A stretch of 64,000 nucleotides of DNA from Yponomeuta sedellus (lineage: Eukaryota; Arthropoda; Insecta; Lepidoptera; Yponomeutidae), in assembly GCA_934045075.1 (NCBI GenBank), contig OW203724.1, positions 14,510,143 through 14,574,142 of the forward strand, written 5' to 3'. Of this stretch, positions 33,052-43,977 are shown piece by piece. The position numbers and the translations under genes are program-made. The notes under the pieces were generated by a model that was given only the letters and a program-made list of their open reading frames with translations, ran no database searches and was not told where the DNA came from. Position 1 is the first letter of the stretch. Each line of letters begins with the position of its first letter.

Positions 33052-34360
33052 ACGAAATTTTCACATTTTTGAGAATTACGATTAAAGTAATAGGTAAAAT
33101 AACGAACAAAATACTGGGAAATAATCTCGAAGATCTATCTTATTCCCTAATTCAAAATGAGTTGGAAAATTATAAATATTATCCTTCAAACTATGCGCAT
33201 GAAAGTTTCTTTACTAAGGCTACTTGAAAATATTCAAAGAATGACTTACCTAGTATTTTTTTGTTTCGAAGTGATGGACATACGGGTTTCCCCCACTGAT
33301 GTTGGGACACTATGAGCGTCGGCGCAGCTAAAATTTGTAGCGACAAGTTGCCGCTCTCGGAAGATAGGTGCGGTTTTGTTGCGCGCTCGCGAAACTAGCA
33401 GAATCGTGTGACAGAGACATAATGCCTGTTAACTTTTGTAACTTATGAGATAAAATAAATGTTGTTCGGTCATTATGATGCTTAGTTAAACCCAATTAAT
33501 TTAATGTATTAAATTATACGCTTATGGATCGAATAGTAAAAATTTCAAAGTTGTCCGTGAGCGCGAACAGAGTGTGACGCGCGAAGAACACAGATTTTGC
33601 TCCCGTTTTCGACAGTTTATGTATATTTTTTAAAACATCATTAATAATTTTGGATTTTATATGTTGAAATTACACAGATATATAAATAAAGAGTAATTTG
33701 TTTTTGGTCCTAAGACTGAATGTTTAATAAGTTAGGAATTACGACCGTGTGACCGCGTTTTGACAGTCCTTAAAGAACCACTCATAAAGAAGCTACACGC
33801 ATCGGTACCAACTTTCTTATTAATCAATCAAATCTTAATGCTAATCTTAGAAGTAGTGTCACGAGCGCGCATGGTGTGAATTCTTATCTATATTTTCCGA
33901 AGCTAAAGTCAAACACGATGTCGAAAACATGAAAGATACATAAAGTTAACACATTTTTAATTTAGTGGAAAAGTCTTCTGTCGCTATTTTAATCTCCCTT
34001 CTGATGCCCCATCTATTAAGTCATAGGTATGTAGGTATAACGCTAGACAAATAACTTGAACAAAAATTCGCGCAGTCGGTGGGCACGAGCAGAGAAATTT
34101 TGTTATTTAGACTAAAATATAGTCCGAAATTGTAAGCGATTCTCAGACATATCCCGCATCCCCAATGTGACTCGAAATACGTGCAGGTGAATTTTTTCAA
34201 CTTATTTGTCGAGCATTATATAAGCATTGGGGAAAACGGCTAATACCCAGCAGTGGGCAGCGGTGGGCTGATGATGATGATAAGAACGATTGTAAGCATT
34301 TAGGATGTTATTTGGTTACACAGAAAACGATATCTATATTGTTTTTTTTTTTGCACGCCT
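33052..34360. other. Unassigned DNA
   Basis: No gene is recognised. A short LINE-tail-like piece 'CCCAGCAGTGGGCAGCGGTG' followed by GATGAT lies at about 34247-34280. Confidence 0.4.
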
Positions 34361-34450
34361 ACCAACTTTTCGTCTACCTCCTGCGGTTGACTGGTAGAAA
34401 ATGCTTATGGCATTAAGTCCGCCGCATTGTACGGTTATATTGTTAAAATT
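34361..34450 (+). repeat. LINE 3' end fragment ('GCGGTTGACTGGTAGA')
   Basis: 'ACCTCCTGCGGTTGACTGGT' and 'TTATGGCATTAAGTCCGCCG' are followed by 'GCGCAATAAAAG'. A diverged copy lies at 5873-5960. Confidence 0.7.
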
Positions 34451-35399
34451 TAAGCGCAATAAAAGTATTAATAACTTACTAAAAAGGATAATTATTATTC
34501 TCTTTATTAAGTTTGGAGCATGTTTAAATGTTATTTAATATAAAGCTTTTCAACTACAACTTATGATATTTAATATCGTTATAATTTTACGGGTCTTTAT
34601 AATTTTACGGATAGCAAATGTAAACTGGTAGATTCAAAGATTTAAAAAAATATCTTTACAAATTTGGTCTAGTATTTAGGATTGCTACTCGTGACTTTAA
34701 AAATTATTCGGTCGTTAAAATTATGAACATAATTCCGGAATGACTATCAGCAGATAAACAAACACGTTAACCGCAATAAACCACAGTCTTATCTGTTGTA
34801 ATTAGGAGGCACTCCATCTTATAATTTTATGATGGTAAAATATACAGCAAATTTTAATAAACAAGCGATATCAGTTTTTTCACATAAAAATCATTTTAAA
34901 AATTATTATTTCTTACAGAACTTTATTGATTTGATTTAACAAGATAAATACAAGATTACTGCAGAGATTTCACTCGAAAATCTTGTTTTTAGTCTTTTAT
35001 TTGAATCGCCGAAAACGCTATTCACCACTGTTGTGACGGCACTTTTTTTTTATAAGGGCTGATTTTTCAATCCCCGGATAAAACTTATCCGTCTAACAAA
35101 GTATTACACAATAATATGAAAATGACACCGTGAACTAACAAAAGAAAGGCATTTAGAACAGATTTTTGAATCGGTTGTTAAAGTGATAGCAATACTTTTT
35201 TCTCTCTCTTCTACAATCTGTCTGTTCATCACAGTACTGTGCTCGATAATAAAACGTTTAAACCTTAAAAGGCCTCTTTCACTACAAATATTGGTGCCTA
35301 AACCCGGGAAAGGATCAGGGGACGTCACTTATTGGAGGCAGCAACTACGATATTCAACGAATAACTTTTATCTGAGGATCGAAAAATCAGAACTAAGTA
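34451..35399. other. Unassigned DNA
   Basis: No gene or clear repeat is seen. The frame at 35183-35509 enters repeat sequence and shows no domain. Confidence 0.4.
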
Positions 35400-35815
35400 A
35401 TATACGTCTCACTGCAGGGCACAGGCCTTCTCTCAGAGAGAGACGAGTGCCCACCGCGGATTGGCGAGCGCTGAGGTATAAACACCTCAGACACTCAGCT
35501 AATGAGTGACTGAGTTGGCAAGAGCGCTGGCACGGATAGCCAGAGGTCGCGGGTTCGAATCCCGGCATGGGTGGAATTTTTAGCCTCCAAATAGGTTTAT
35601 TAAAATTGTCCTTAGCACGGGTTAGTGCATTAAAAATAATAAAAACACTCAGGTTTCCTCACGATGTTTTCCTTCAGTTTAGTGAGGGGTATCGCTCCTT
35701 ATCGGTATCGTACCACATCTTAACAAATGTACGTAAGTTAAAAAATAAAGTCATAAATGCCGGGATTTGAACCCGACGACCGCCGGCGTTCTATCGCTAC
35801 GCTACAATCTTGCTG
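35400..35815 (-). mobile_element. tRNA-SINE-like element interrupted by a second SINE
   Basis: The host element runs 'CTCACTGCAGGGCACAGGCC', 'CACCGCGGATTGGCGAGCGC', 'CACCTCAGACACTCAG' (to 35498), then resumes at 35645 with 'ACACTCAGGTTTCCTCACGA' to a tRNA-like end (complement of 'GGGATTTGAACCCGACGACC', 35760-35810). The same family, uninterrupted, is at 45295-45515. Confidence 0.8.
35499..35644 (+). mobile_element. tRNA-related SINE-like element, copy 5 (nested)
   Basis: It is inserted inside another SINE with an 8-bp duplication ACACTCAG (35491-35498, 35645-35652). It starts within the tRNA D-arm region, keeps the box B ('GGGTTCGAATCCC'), the 'AGCCTCCAAATAGGTTT' motif and the tail ending in 'TTAAAAATAATAAAA'. 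Confidence 0.9.
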
Positions 35816-35940
35816 ACGTCACTAAGTTAGTAAAAATTCGAATTGCCATGGTTACGCCCCAGCTGTATTGTTTCTTTGCAAATTATGTGACGTCTTGGCC
35901 AAGGTAAACTTAGAACATGTTTATGAAAAATGGAGTATTT

Positions 35941-36313
35941 AAAAACCTATTTAGAGGCTAAAAATTTCACCCATGCCGGGATTCGAACCCGCAACCTCTG
36001 GCTATCCGTACCAGCGCTCTACCAATTGAGCCAATGGGCGACTCACGGTATCAGTGAAATTTCGAACCTCTTTACAATATTCTCTGTATTACGTACAGGC
36101 AGCGACATCTGACTTAAGATTAGCATTAGGTACTTACAGCCCCGACTACCTTCTTTGCAGTTAGGTTTTAACATCGGAACGATATCACTGTACCCACATG
36201 ATTACACTATTTTTATTTTTAATGCACTAACCCGTGCTAAGGAACAAATTTAAAAACCTATTTAGAGGCTAACTCCTTAGCACGGGTTAGTGCATTAAAA
36301 ATAAAAATAGTGT
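35941..36313 (-). mobile_element. tRNA-related SINE-like element, copy 6 (permuted, with 5' hairpin)
   Basis: Target duplication AATGGAGTATTT (35929-35940, 36314-36325). In minus-strand order it carries an inverted copy of its tail, then the same permuted unit as 28208-28541: motif, tail, 'CATGTGGGTACAGTG', leader, tRNA-like part (about 36043-35970), motif. The inverted tail and the sense tail form a perfect 43-bp inverted repeat (36201-36243 against 36274-36316) around a 30-base loop. Confidence 0.9.
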
Positions 36314-36325
36314 AATGGAGTATTT

Positions 36326-36900
36326 GTTTATGGAAAACTAAAGTTTTGTAGTTACCTAAGACTAAAAGTCCTCAATATTTTTTTAAGGTGTTACTTTTAA
36401 CTAATAGAACAATTATTAAATTAAGAATTATTAAAAATAAGTAAATCTCTACTAGCGCATAGTCCAGTGAAGCAAATTTTACTTTTGCTAAATTTGCTTA
36501 ACTTGGGCAAGATAAACTTTGTTCAAATACTGACTCTACCTTTCTTGTAATATAGTTTCTATATTTCTATAGTTTTTACATTGGTTCAGTCAATACTATA
36601 TCAGATCTATTTAACTTCTATGGCCCTACAGTCAATTTATCCATACTTGTCTAATTTACTAAACAAGATTCTAGCGAAAATGGCACGAAATGCCAATTTT
36701 GAGATTACAATCAATTTTGAGATGCAAATACTAATCTTTCCAAATTTACTTTCATTATTTTTCTTTTTCATAAGATTATCACATTACATTGCCAAAGTCG
36801 GCTATCTAATTAACATGCTCTTGTAAAAAATGAAGTTAGCTTTCATAGTCCTCTCTAATATTTCTTCCAATCTCACACATGCAGGTAACAGCTGGGTGGT
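36326..36900. other. Unassigned DNA with MITE half copy
   Basis: At 36629-36673 'ACTTGTCTAATTTACTAAAC' is a diverged half of the MITE at 49043-49297. The junction to the LINE lies at about 36890-36900. No gene is seen. Confidence 0.45.
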
Positions 36901-38568
36901 TTGAATCTCTTTTTCTCTTCTGCTTCCTCAATAGATGGGACTTCTAAAGCCAACACATTGAAACTTCTTTCCACGCTTCCAACTCCTACCTTCCCCGCAT
37001 TTTCTTTTAGTCAATTCTCAGATTGTGATGTTAAGAAGAGCATAGCATCTATCACATCCAGCGCTGTTGGCACTGACGCCATCAGTCGGAAAATGATCAC
37101 TTCCATCGTGGATGTAATTGTTCCCGTTATCGCTGGAATCCTCAACGAGTCTGCTGTCACTGGTATTTTTCCGAACGTTTGGAAGGAAGCCCAAGTAACT
37201 CCACTGCCTAAGAAGCCCAATCCCTCTTCATTCTCCGAATACCGTCCAATTTCCATTCTCCCATTCCTGTCAAAAGTATTTGAACGTCTAGTGCATCAAC
37301 AGCTTTCCAATTTCCTAACCAAAAATCACCTCCTTAATCCTCTCCAATCAGGTTTCCGTCCCGGGCATAGCACAGTTACGGCACTCATCAACATCACTGA
37401 TGACATCAGACTTGGGATGGAGAATGGCCAGCTGACGGTTCTCACGTTGTTGGATTTCAGTAATGCCTTTAATACGGTCGACTTTGACATCCTGTTGGGC
37501 GTGCTGTGTTCTCTTAACATATCTCCGATGGTTATTGACTGGTTTCGTAGTTATCTACATGGGCGCCGACAGCGTATACGCATTGACCATTCCTACTCTG
37601 GTTGGTGTAATACGACTGCCGGTGTTCCTCAAGGTGGTGTGTTGTCTCCTCTCCTCTTCGCTATCTTTATTAACAGTATCACTCAGAAACTTAGTTCTTC
37701 CTACCACCTTTACGCAGATGATCTCCAGATTTATACTCAATCTCCTCTGGATGGCCTGCACTCCGCAATATCAAAAACGAATGCAGACCTTTTCCGTATA
37801 TCGGAGTGGAGCCATTCATATGGATTGAGAGTCAACCCAAGTAAGACTCAAATTATTATTATCGGGAGTGCTAGAATGATCTCTAGGATCGACTGGCAAC
37901 AACTGCCTCATGTCAAACTTGACAATGTCCATATTCCATTTAGTGAGAAGGTGAAGAACTTGGGGATTGTGATCGACAGGTGCCTGTCTTGGGTGCCACA
38001 GCTAGCCGAGGTGAGCCGGAAAATGTTCGCTTCAGCGGCCTCCTTGAGGAGGTTACGGAACTTCCTGCCAACTCCAACCAAAATTGCGCTCGCACAATCT
38101 CTACTACTCCCTATCCTCGATTATGCTGATGCTAGCTATCTTGACCTTACACAAGAGCAATTAGATAAGCTTGAGCGCCTCCAGAACTTCGCCATACGGT
38201 TCATATTCGGTTTGCGAAAATATGACCACATATCCGAATATCGCACTAAGCTCAAGTGGCTCCCTATCCGCCACCGCAGGAACGCTCACATTGTTTCACT
38301 TCTCTACTCTGTGCTGTTCAATCCTACCACTCCTGTCTACCTTAAACAACGCTTTCTGTTTCTGCATGATTCTCACAGTCGTACGTTGCGTTCAGCTCAG
38401 AATCTGTTGCTGAAGACACCTAGTCACTCGACGAAGTTCTTCAGTAACTCCTTCTCAGCCACAGCCGTCCGACTGTGGAATGCACTGCCAATAGTAATAA
38501 GACAGTCTCCTTCGTCTGCGATATTTAAGTGTAGAGTGAAGGAATACTACCTTTCAATAATTAAATAA
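36901..38568 (+). CDS. Non-LTR retrotransposon reverse transcriptase (Jockey/CR1-type), 5'-truncated
   Basis: An intact 555-codon frame with a complete reverse transcriptase: YRPISILPFLSKVFER (114-129), LQSGFRPGHST (148-158), catalytic LLDFSNAFNTVD (183-194), GVPQGGVLSPLLF (241-253) and YADD (271-274), followed by the thumb and a C-terminal region to TAA. It copies the LINE RNA at a nicked chromosomal target. The frame begins at a TTG, not an ATG, because the N-terminal apurinic-like endonuclease and ORF1 are missing; only the linker before the RT remains. The 3' UTR and (TATC)n tail follow directly. The lack of internal stops suggests a fairly young insertion. Motifs fit the Jockey/CR1 group; the exact clade needs a phylogeny. 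Confidence 0.9.
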   Translation: MNLFFSSASSIDGTSKANTLKLLSTLPTPTFPAFSFSQFSDCDVKKSIASITSSAVGTDAISRKMITSIVDVIVPVIAGILNESAVTGIFPNVWKEAQVTPLPKKPNPSSFSEYRPISILPFLSKVFERLVHQQLSNFLTKNHLLNPLQSGFRPGHSTVTALINITDDIRLGMENGQLTVLTLLDFSNAFNTVDFDILLGVLCSLNISPMVIDWFRSYLHGRRQRIRIDHSYSGWCNTTAGVPQGGVLSPLLFAIFINSITQKLSSSYHLYADDLQIYTQSPLDGLHSAISKTNADLFRISEWSHSYGLRVNPSKTQIIIIGSARMISRIDWQQLPHVKLDNVHIPFSEKVKNLGIVIDRCLSWVPQLAEVSRKMFASAASLRRLRNFLPTPTKIALAQSLLLPILDYADASYLDLTQEQLDKLERLQNFAIRFIFGLRKYDHISEYRTKLKWLPIRHRRNAHIVSLLYSVLFNPTTPVYLKQRFLFLHDSHSRTLRSAQNLLLKTPSHSTKFFSNSFSATAVRLWNALPIVIRQSPSSAIFKCRVKEYYLSIIK

Positions 38569-38908
38569 TGCAGTAAATATTACGTAGGTATATTATATTA
38601 TTTCCTCTTCCCATATATAATTTATTTATTAGTATGTATGTATGTATATCTTAATTATTTATTTATTTAATTATTTATGTATGTGGTTTAAGTAAGTTTA
38701 TATAAATTTCGTTGAATTCTAATTTCACTATTTCTGTATTGCACCGACTACCCGTCTCTAATTTCTTTCATGTCTCCGTCTATGGTTGCCTGGAAGAAAT
38801 TGCTTTTAGTAATGAGGCCGCCATTTGTACTATATTTTTATCTAGGTTCTGTTACTGTAATTTCTGTGTACAATAAAGAATATTCTATCTATCTATCTAT
38901 CTATCTGT
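38569..38908 (+). mobile_element. 3' UTR and (TATC)n tail of the LINE
   Basis: After the stop come AT-rich sequence, 'TTGCCTGGAAGAAATTGCTT', 'AGTAATGAGGCCGCCATTTG', then 'GTACAATAAAGAATATTC' and a TATC run. This ties the orphan tails elsewhere in the window (for example 28750-28850, 31797-31910, 41283-41475) to an RT-bearing parent. Confidence 0.85.
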
Positions 38909-38948
38909 CAGTTAATAACATTGGATTAGAATTTTATTTAATGTAGGT

Positions 38949-39185
38949 ATTCCGACCTCTGTGGCGTAGCGGTAGATCTAATCTGTGGCGGTAGCGCGTC
39001 TGCCTACTACGCAAGAGGTCCCGGGTTCGAATCCCGGCTGGGAACAAAAAAAAAGCCCAGGTCTTGGATGTTTATTTGTTTGTGATGTCGTTGTTTCTGG
39101 TTCCTACGACACAGGGTATCCTAGTGTGGGGCCAGAAGCAATGTATGTACCTGTATGTAAATGTTATGTTAAATGTTATGTTATT
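38949..39185 (+). mobile_element. tRNA-derived SINE, family 2, copy 2
   Basis: It matches 27893-28115 throughout. Between the two halves of box A it carries a partial duplication, so 'TGTGGCG' and 'CGGTAG' occur twice (38960-38994). Confidence 0.85.
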
Positions 39186-39271
39186 CCATGGGAGTGGCCC
39201 TAGTTTTTGAATTTATACCTTTGTTCTGAGAGATCAGAATTTATAATTTTTTTCCAAAAAATACAACTTTT

Positions 39272-39795
39272 TAGGGTTCCGTACCTCAAAAGGAAAAAAC
39301 GGAACCCTTATAGGATCACTTTGTTGTCCGTCTGTCCGTCCGTCCGTCTGTCAAGACCCTTTTTCTCAGGAACGCGTGGAGGTATAAAGCTAAAATTTAT
39401 ATCAATTACTCAGGTCTACTGTCCCTTGAAGTTGTGAAAAAATCAAACTTCTAGGCCAACGCAATCAAAAGATACAGCCGTTTATGCCGCAAATTTTCGA
39501 CACTTGCAAGGGAATCAAAACCTACAGGGTGCTTCCCGTGAACTCAGAATCTTGAAATTTGGTACGAAGCAACGTCTTATAGCATAGATAAAGGAAAAAT
39601 TACGAAAACCATAAATTTTTAGTTACATCTCAAAATATATATTTTTTTAATAATTTTAAACCCACTACCCATTTCCTCATAAACGCGTAGAGGTATTAAA
39701 TTGAAATTCATACCAAATACTCAGGTCTATAATACAGGTTTGTACGGAACCCTCGGTGCGCGAGTCTGACTCGCACTTGGCCGGTTTTCTTTTTT
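39272..39795. repeat. Interspersed repeat with 'GGGTTCCGTACC ... GACTCGCACTTGGCCGG'
   Basis: A full-length unit of about 520 bp. The left part has (GTCC)n-like 'TGTCCGTCTGTCCGTCCGTC'; the right end is 'GTGCGCGAGTCTGACTCGCA' then 'CTTGGCCGGTTTTC'. The ends share the complementary words GGGTTCCGTAC and GTACGGAACCC. This is one of the commonest repeats in lepidopteran genomes. Partial copies lie at about 2600-2632, 4447-4483 and 9956-10005. Confidence 0.75.
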
Positions 39796-40570
39796 ATGAT
39801 TTAAGTGATATTGTAGTAGCAGTAACACTCGCTAAATGTAAAGTAAAACATGGTGAGCAATCCTGAGTGTCTGAAGTGTTCGGTTCGTGTACACTTCAGG
39901 CAACGCTGGAAATTGCTAGTCCGCGGTGTGAGAGAAAGAGAGAAACATTTATTGCATCAACAGTCACACACACAAAACACCTAACAAATACGAGACAAGC
40001 TTAACGGAGAACATCAAAAGGAAAGGTTTCCCCGTTTCACATCCCCACTCCGACTCCCCAAGGTTTGCTGGAAGAAATCTCTTACAGAGATAAGCTCGCC
40101 TTTGTACATGTATTTTCTTTCATTGTATTTCTATTTTGTGTTTTTCGTGTACAATAAAGTATAAAGTAAAGTAAGGTGATAAACACAATTTAACACTTTC
40201 GCAGTTTTGTTTGTGTTCTTGAGTGGAGACCGTGACTCGGCAAACGTAGAGTAGGACGCCCTCCGACCAGAGTGCTTAGTGCGAGTTTGATAGATACAAT
40301 CGAATAACTTTACTACCGCGTTAATCGAGCATCGAGTAGTGAGTATCAGTAAGTTAACCGTTCGAACTGGCAAAACGCTGTCACAGTACAACTCGCACTC
40401 GCGTTTATTCGTGTTTTGGCTGGTAAACGTGTTCACTTCTCAACGTAAACCATTACAACTCGCAGTCAGCAATTTTAATTTCCATACTTGTCGCTAGGTG
40501 GCGCTTCCTCGATGCCATAGAAATATGAGTTTACGTTAACGCGATCGAGTAGTTAAAAAACTCGCACTAA
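39796..40570. other. Unassigned DNA with LINE tail
   Basis: A LINE tail at about 40060-40170 (+) contains 'TTGCTGGAAGAAATCTCTTA' and 'GTACAATAAAGTATAAAGTA'. The rest, including the 101-codon minus frame at 40131-40436, shows no recognisable gene. Confidence 0.45.
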
Positions 40571-40574
40571 GCAC

Positions 40575-40715
40575 TCAGGTGGGATGACGATCTGCGAAAA
40601 ACTGCCGGCAGATGCTGAATGCGGCAAGCTGAAGACAGGGCGCTATGGCGCTCATTAGGGGAGGGCTATGTCCAGCAGTGGACTACATAATATAGCCTGA
40701 AGAAGAAGAAGAAGC
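40575..40715 (+). repeat. LINE 3' end ('CCAGCAGTGGACTACAT...GAAGAAGAAG')
   Basis: 'CTGCGAAAAACTGCCGGCAG', 'CAGGGCGCTATGGCGCTCAT' and 'GTCCAGCAGTGGACTACATA' end in a (GAA)n-like run. A diverged inverted copy lies at 23520-23640. Confidence 0.7.
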
Positions 40716-41044
40716 AGTTTTGTCGCGGTGTGTTTCCGTTGCTGTAAAAGGCAGTGTACGCCTGTGGTAATTAAGCCCATATTCTCTCTCTGAAAGAAGT
40801 AGGAGGAAGGAGGTAGATGAGGGCACACTACATTGGAATGTCTATAGGATACACAAAAAAATATTTTACGCTTGGTTTACTTTGTTGTGGATAATAATGC
40901 TTAGGGTAATATTAGTTCTTCACTAGAAGAGGCATTATTGTACGTACTCGTAGAACGTAGGTAATCTACCCGACTACGAAATTATAGGGTGTGTAAAGCG
41001 CAAATTCCATTAAACTATGTAATAACCGATATTTCGTGTAATAT

Positions 41045-41475
41045 AAGAATATCCTTTATTGTACATACAATATGTAGATATGTATGCACTATTTATCCTT
41101 GTATATATGTATGTTTATAATTATTGTACACATTAGTACATTGTTTAATTTTAAAAGATAATTACATTGAAATATCATGTCACTGTTTGACAGAACCACC
41201 ACCTTCTCTACGTCACTTGTTGGTTGACTAGAATAAAATACTATTAAGTATTAAGCCCTCCAATTGTACAATCTTTACTGATACAATAAAGAATTTAAGA
41301 AAAAACTATTGTACACTGGAAAAATAAACAAAATAATTACTAAACTACATAGTACAATTGACATAGTACAAGGACTCGTTCCCCAGCAGTGGGGGCATAC
41401 AAGGGTTGATAACGATAGTACCATCGGCGGCCTTATTGCTAAAAGCAATTTCTTCCAGCCAACCTTTCGATGGAA
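41045..41475 (-). repeat. Two adjacent LINE 3' ends
   Basis: 41045-41285 has 'ATCCTTTATTGTACATACAA' and '...TTGGTTGACTAGAATAAAAT'. 41283-41475 repeats a similar pattern with 'GGCGGCCTTATTGCTAAAAG'. A piece of the 16536-16900 repeat ('CCAGCAGTGGGGGCATACAA') sits at 41380-41418, so several insertions are nested here. Confidence 0.6.
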
Positions 41476-42558
41476 AATTTCGTATATTAAAATTTTGACA
41501 AAATATTCTAAAATTGTTGTACCACACAAAATAAAAGAAGTACCTACGTACCTATTATCCTTGGTGTTCTTGCGGTGGGTTGTAACATCGATTCGCACAC
41601 GACAGCGCCTGAATCTAATTAGAACGATATAAAGGACGTATAACCGAATTACAGGTTCGCATTACCTGCCTCGCCATACAAAGCGCTGAAAATTATTCGA
41701 CCAGGCGACCAGCTCTGTATACCTATTGCATAGGTCATTTGACGAGTCGTAAGCTTTTCTTGACACTGTGAGCTTTGCTTTGAACTGAAGCAGAAATTAA
41801 GCAAGTTCCTGGTCATTGGTTCTTAAAAAAAAGATATTTAGAAGATAAAAAACGTAAAACATATCTTAAGCATACTCTGTGTAAAAAAGCCTATAAAATT
41901 AAGGATTATTTGGATGACAACGATGTCTGATATTCGAATAAGGTTAATGGAGACTGCTATGTCTTAACTATGTTTTTTTATTCCGTAGAATTCTGACATT
42001 TCATAAGTTTGCTAGGTACTAAATAATTGTGTTGTTTGAACTTGTGTGGAAGTTATTATTAATAGTAAAAAAAGCTCTGCACCAAAAAAGGGAAATATTG
42101 GACCCATAAGAAATAAAATGCTAGATAATATTTTATGTTTTTTCTACAAAAGTCAAGAAATTATAGTTGTCAGAATTATTATTACGGAATAAAAATCTAA
42201 GTATAGTGTAATGTGACTTTAAGTTAAAAACTCTGTTCACTAAATTAAGAATAAATGTCAGTTGTTAGTTTCTTCTCCACATAATCAATTAATTGTGAAA
42301 CTAACAGCTTTATCGTTCATTAAGTGAACATTATGTTTTTATAGTGAATTTTTTTTTTTTACTTTAACTTTTCACATAGAGAACACTTTATTGATCTTAA
42401 CCGGTTTATTTTTGTAAGTAATGCAATTAATAGCAATATGTTTCTAAATCTGGCTATATTATTACGAAAAGAGAGGCATTTACTATCTAAGGTATTTTTT
42501 GGACACGGGTACTGTACGAGCTTCAAAAGGATAAAGAGAAACAAAGTATTAAGAAAAC
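41476..42558. other. Unassigned AT-rich DNA
   Basis: No gene is seen. A short LINE-tail start 'ACATAGAGAACACTTTATTG' lies at about 42374-42395. Confidence 0.4.
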
Positions 42559-42573
42559 TATGTACACAATTAT

Positions 42574-42774
42574 AAAAACCTATTTAGAGGCTAAAAATTT
42601 CACCCATGCCGGGATTCGAACCCGCAACCTCTGGCTATCCGTGCCAGCGCTCTACCAATTGAGCCAATGGGCGACTCACGGCATCGGTGAAATTTCGAAC
42701 CTCTTTACACTATTCTCTGTATTACGTACAGTGCATTAAACGGGTTCGTGCATTAAAAATAAAAATAGTATAAT
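42574..42774 (-). mobile_element. tRNA-related SINE-like element, copy 7 (5' inverted tail)
   Basis: Target duplication TATGTACACAATTAT (42559-42573, 42775-42789). Minus-strand order: inverted tail (complement of 'TGCATTAAAAATAAAAATAG'), then leader 'TGTACGTAATACAGAGAATA', the tRNA-like part with both boxes, and the terminal 'AGCCTCTAAATAGGTTTTTA'. Confidence 0.88.
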
Positions 42775-42789
42775 TATGTACACAATTAT

Positions 42790-43460
42790 TAAAAAAATTG
42801 TCATTTGAAATTCATAACGCAGATAATAAGTGCCTCTGTGTCCATCATCGAAAATTGCACTAGGCGCTAGGCAAGATAACCTGCCAAACGTTGCTAAAAT
42901 GACTTGCTGGCTGTTCTTTACAATTTAATACTTGGTAACTGTACCAAATCAGGATTAGTATAAACTTTATTTAGAACCTATATTTCACTAATTTACTTAG
43001 GTAATTAAGCAGAGTTCGTAAATGTAATGTTTTAACGTATAGTCGATTGTACTTAGTCGGCAGCCGAAGTATAGAAAGAGCACTTTGAAACTGGAACGTC
43101 AGCAGATTGAAAGCTTATTGCTCGACAAAAGAGCTACGGGTGCACATAATAGCTATAATAACTCAGTAGAAATATATATAACTTCCGTGGCGGAGTTCTC
43201 TGTGAATTTAGGCTGCAATTTCATGCATTAAATGCAGGTGAACTATGAAATTTAATTTGTGCACAATGCAACGTGCGGTCGCCCGAGCCCGGCTTTCGAT
43301 AATTTATTATGTTGTGCCCAATATGCTTCGGGTTCCAGGACATGTTTGCCTGCAGCGTTATTGGTGCCCAGAGCTGTTCGTTTGTTAGACAATTTTAACC
43401 AATCTCAACACTACCCACTGCTGGTCATAGGTTGAAAAGGCTTACAGTGTATTTATCTTC
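42790..43460. other. Unassigned DNA
   Basis: No gene is recognised. A short repeat word 'CCCACTGCTGGTCATAGG' is at about 43413-43430. Confidence 0.4.
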
Positions 43461-43464
43461 AGTT

Positions 43465-43713
43465 CGCTCATTTGGCAGAATATTGACGCAAATGTCCTTT
43501 TTCCAATTTTACAGGAGAGACCGTTGTTTCATTCAGAAGTGTTAGAACTTTGTCAAAATGCCACAACGACAGTGGCGCCGTCACGCGATAAAAAACAAAA
43601 CTACATTACTGTCATTTTTTCCCCAAGTGTAAACAGTTATTTCGGGTGTTTTGGCATACTTAACTCAAATTGGCAAAAAAGTACATTTGCGTCATTATTC
43701 TGCCAAATGAGCG
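43465..43713. mobile_element. MITE with ~47-bp terminal inverted repeats
   Basis: The left end 'CGCTCATTTGGCAGAATATT' pairs with the right end 'AATTATTCTGCC-like...AAATGAGCG' over about 47 bp with few mismatches. A possible 4-bp duplication AGTT lies at 43461-43464 and 43714-43717. The open frame inside (43524-43754) is accidental. Confidence 0.75.
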
Positions 43714-43839
43714 AGTTGTCTATTTTATCAAACAAGACTCTACAGGTAAAGTAGGATAATTTAGTCGAAAACTGCCATGTTCCCATAATTTGTAATTGAT
43801 TTAAAGAGATAATTGTATTTTGATTTAAATTCTTACAGC

Positions 43840-43977
43840 CTTACTAATAAACTTGGTGTAAGTATTGTATAACTAAGCAGTGTTTTGTCTCTTTTCTTCC
43901 AACTGAAAATTACATTCGAATGACGTGAATAAAACACTGTGTAACTATACCAGGCTTATACGGTGTTTATTAGTAAG
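43840..43977. mobile_element. Short MITE (~138 bp)
   Basis: The ends 'CTTACTAATAAAC' and 'GTTTATTAGTAAG' are complementary and the pairing continues to 'GCAGTGTTTT' against 'AAAACACTGT'. It has no coding capacity. Confidence 0.75.

Noticed and set aside
37011..37828. Other frames over the LINE and over 51681-53955
   Set aside because: These are shadows of the two reverse transcriptase genes.
43524..43754. A 76-codon gene
   Set aside because: It lies within a MITE and reads across its right terminal repeat.
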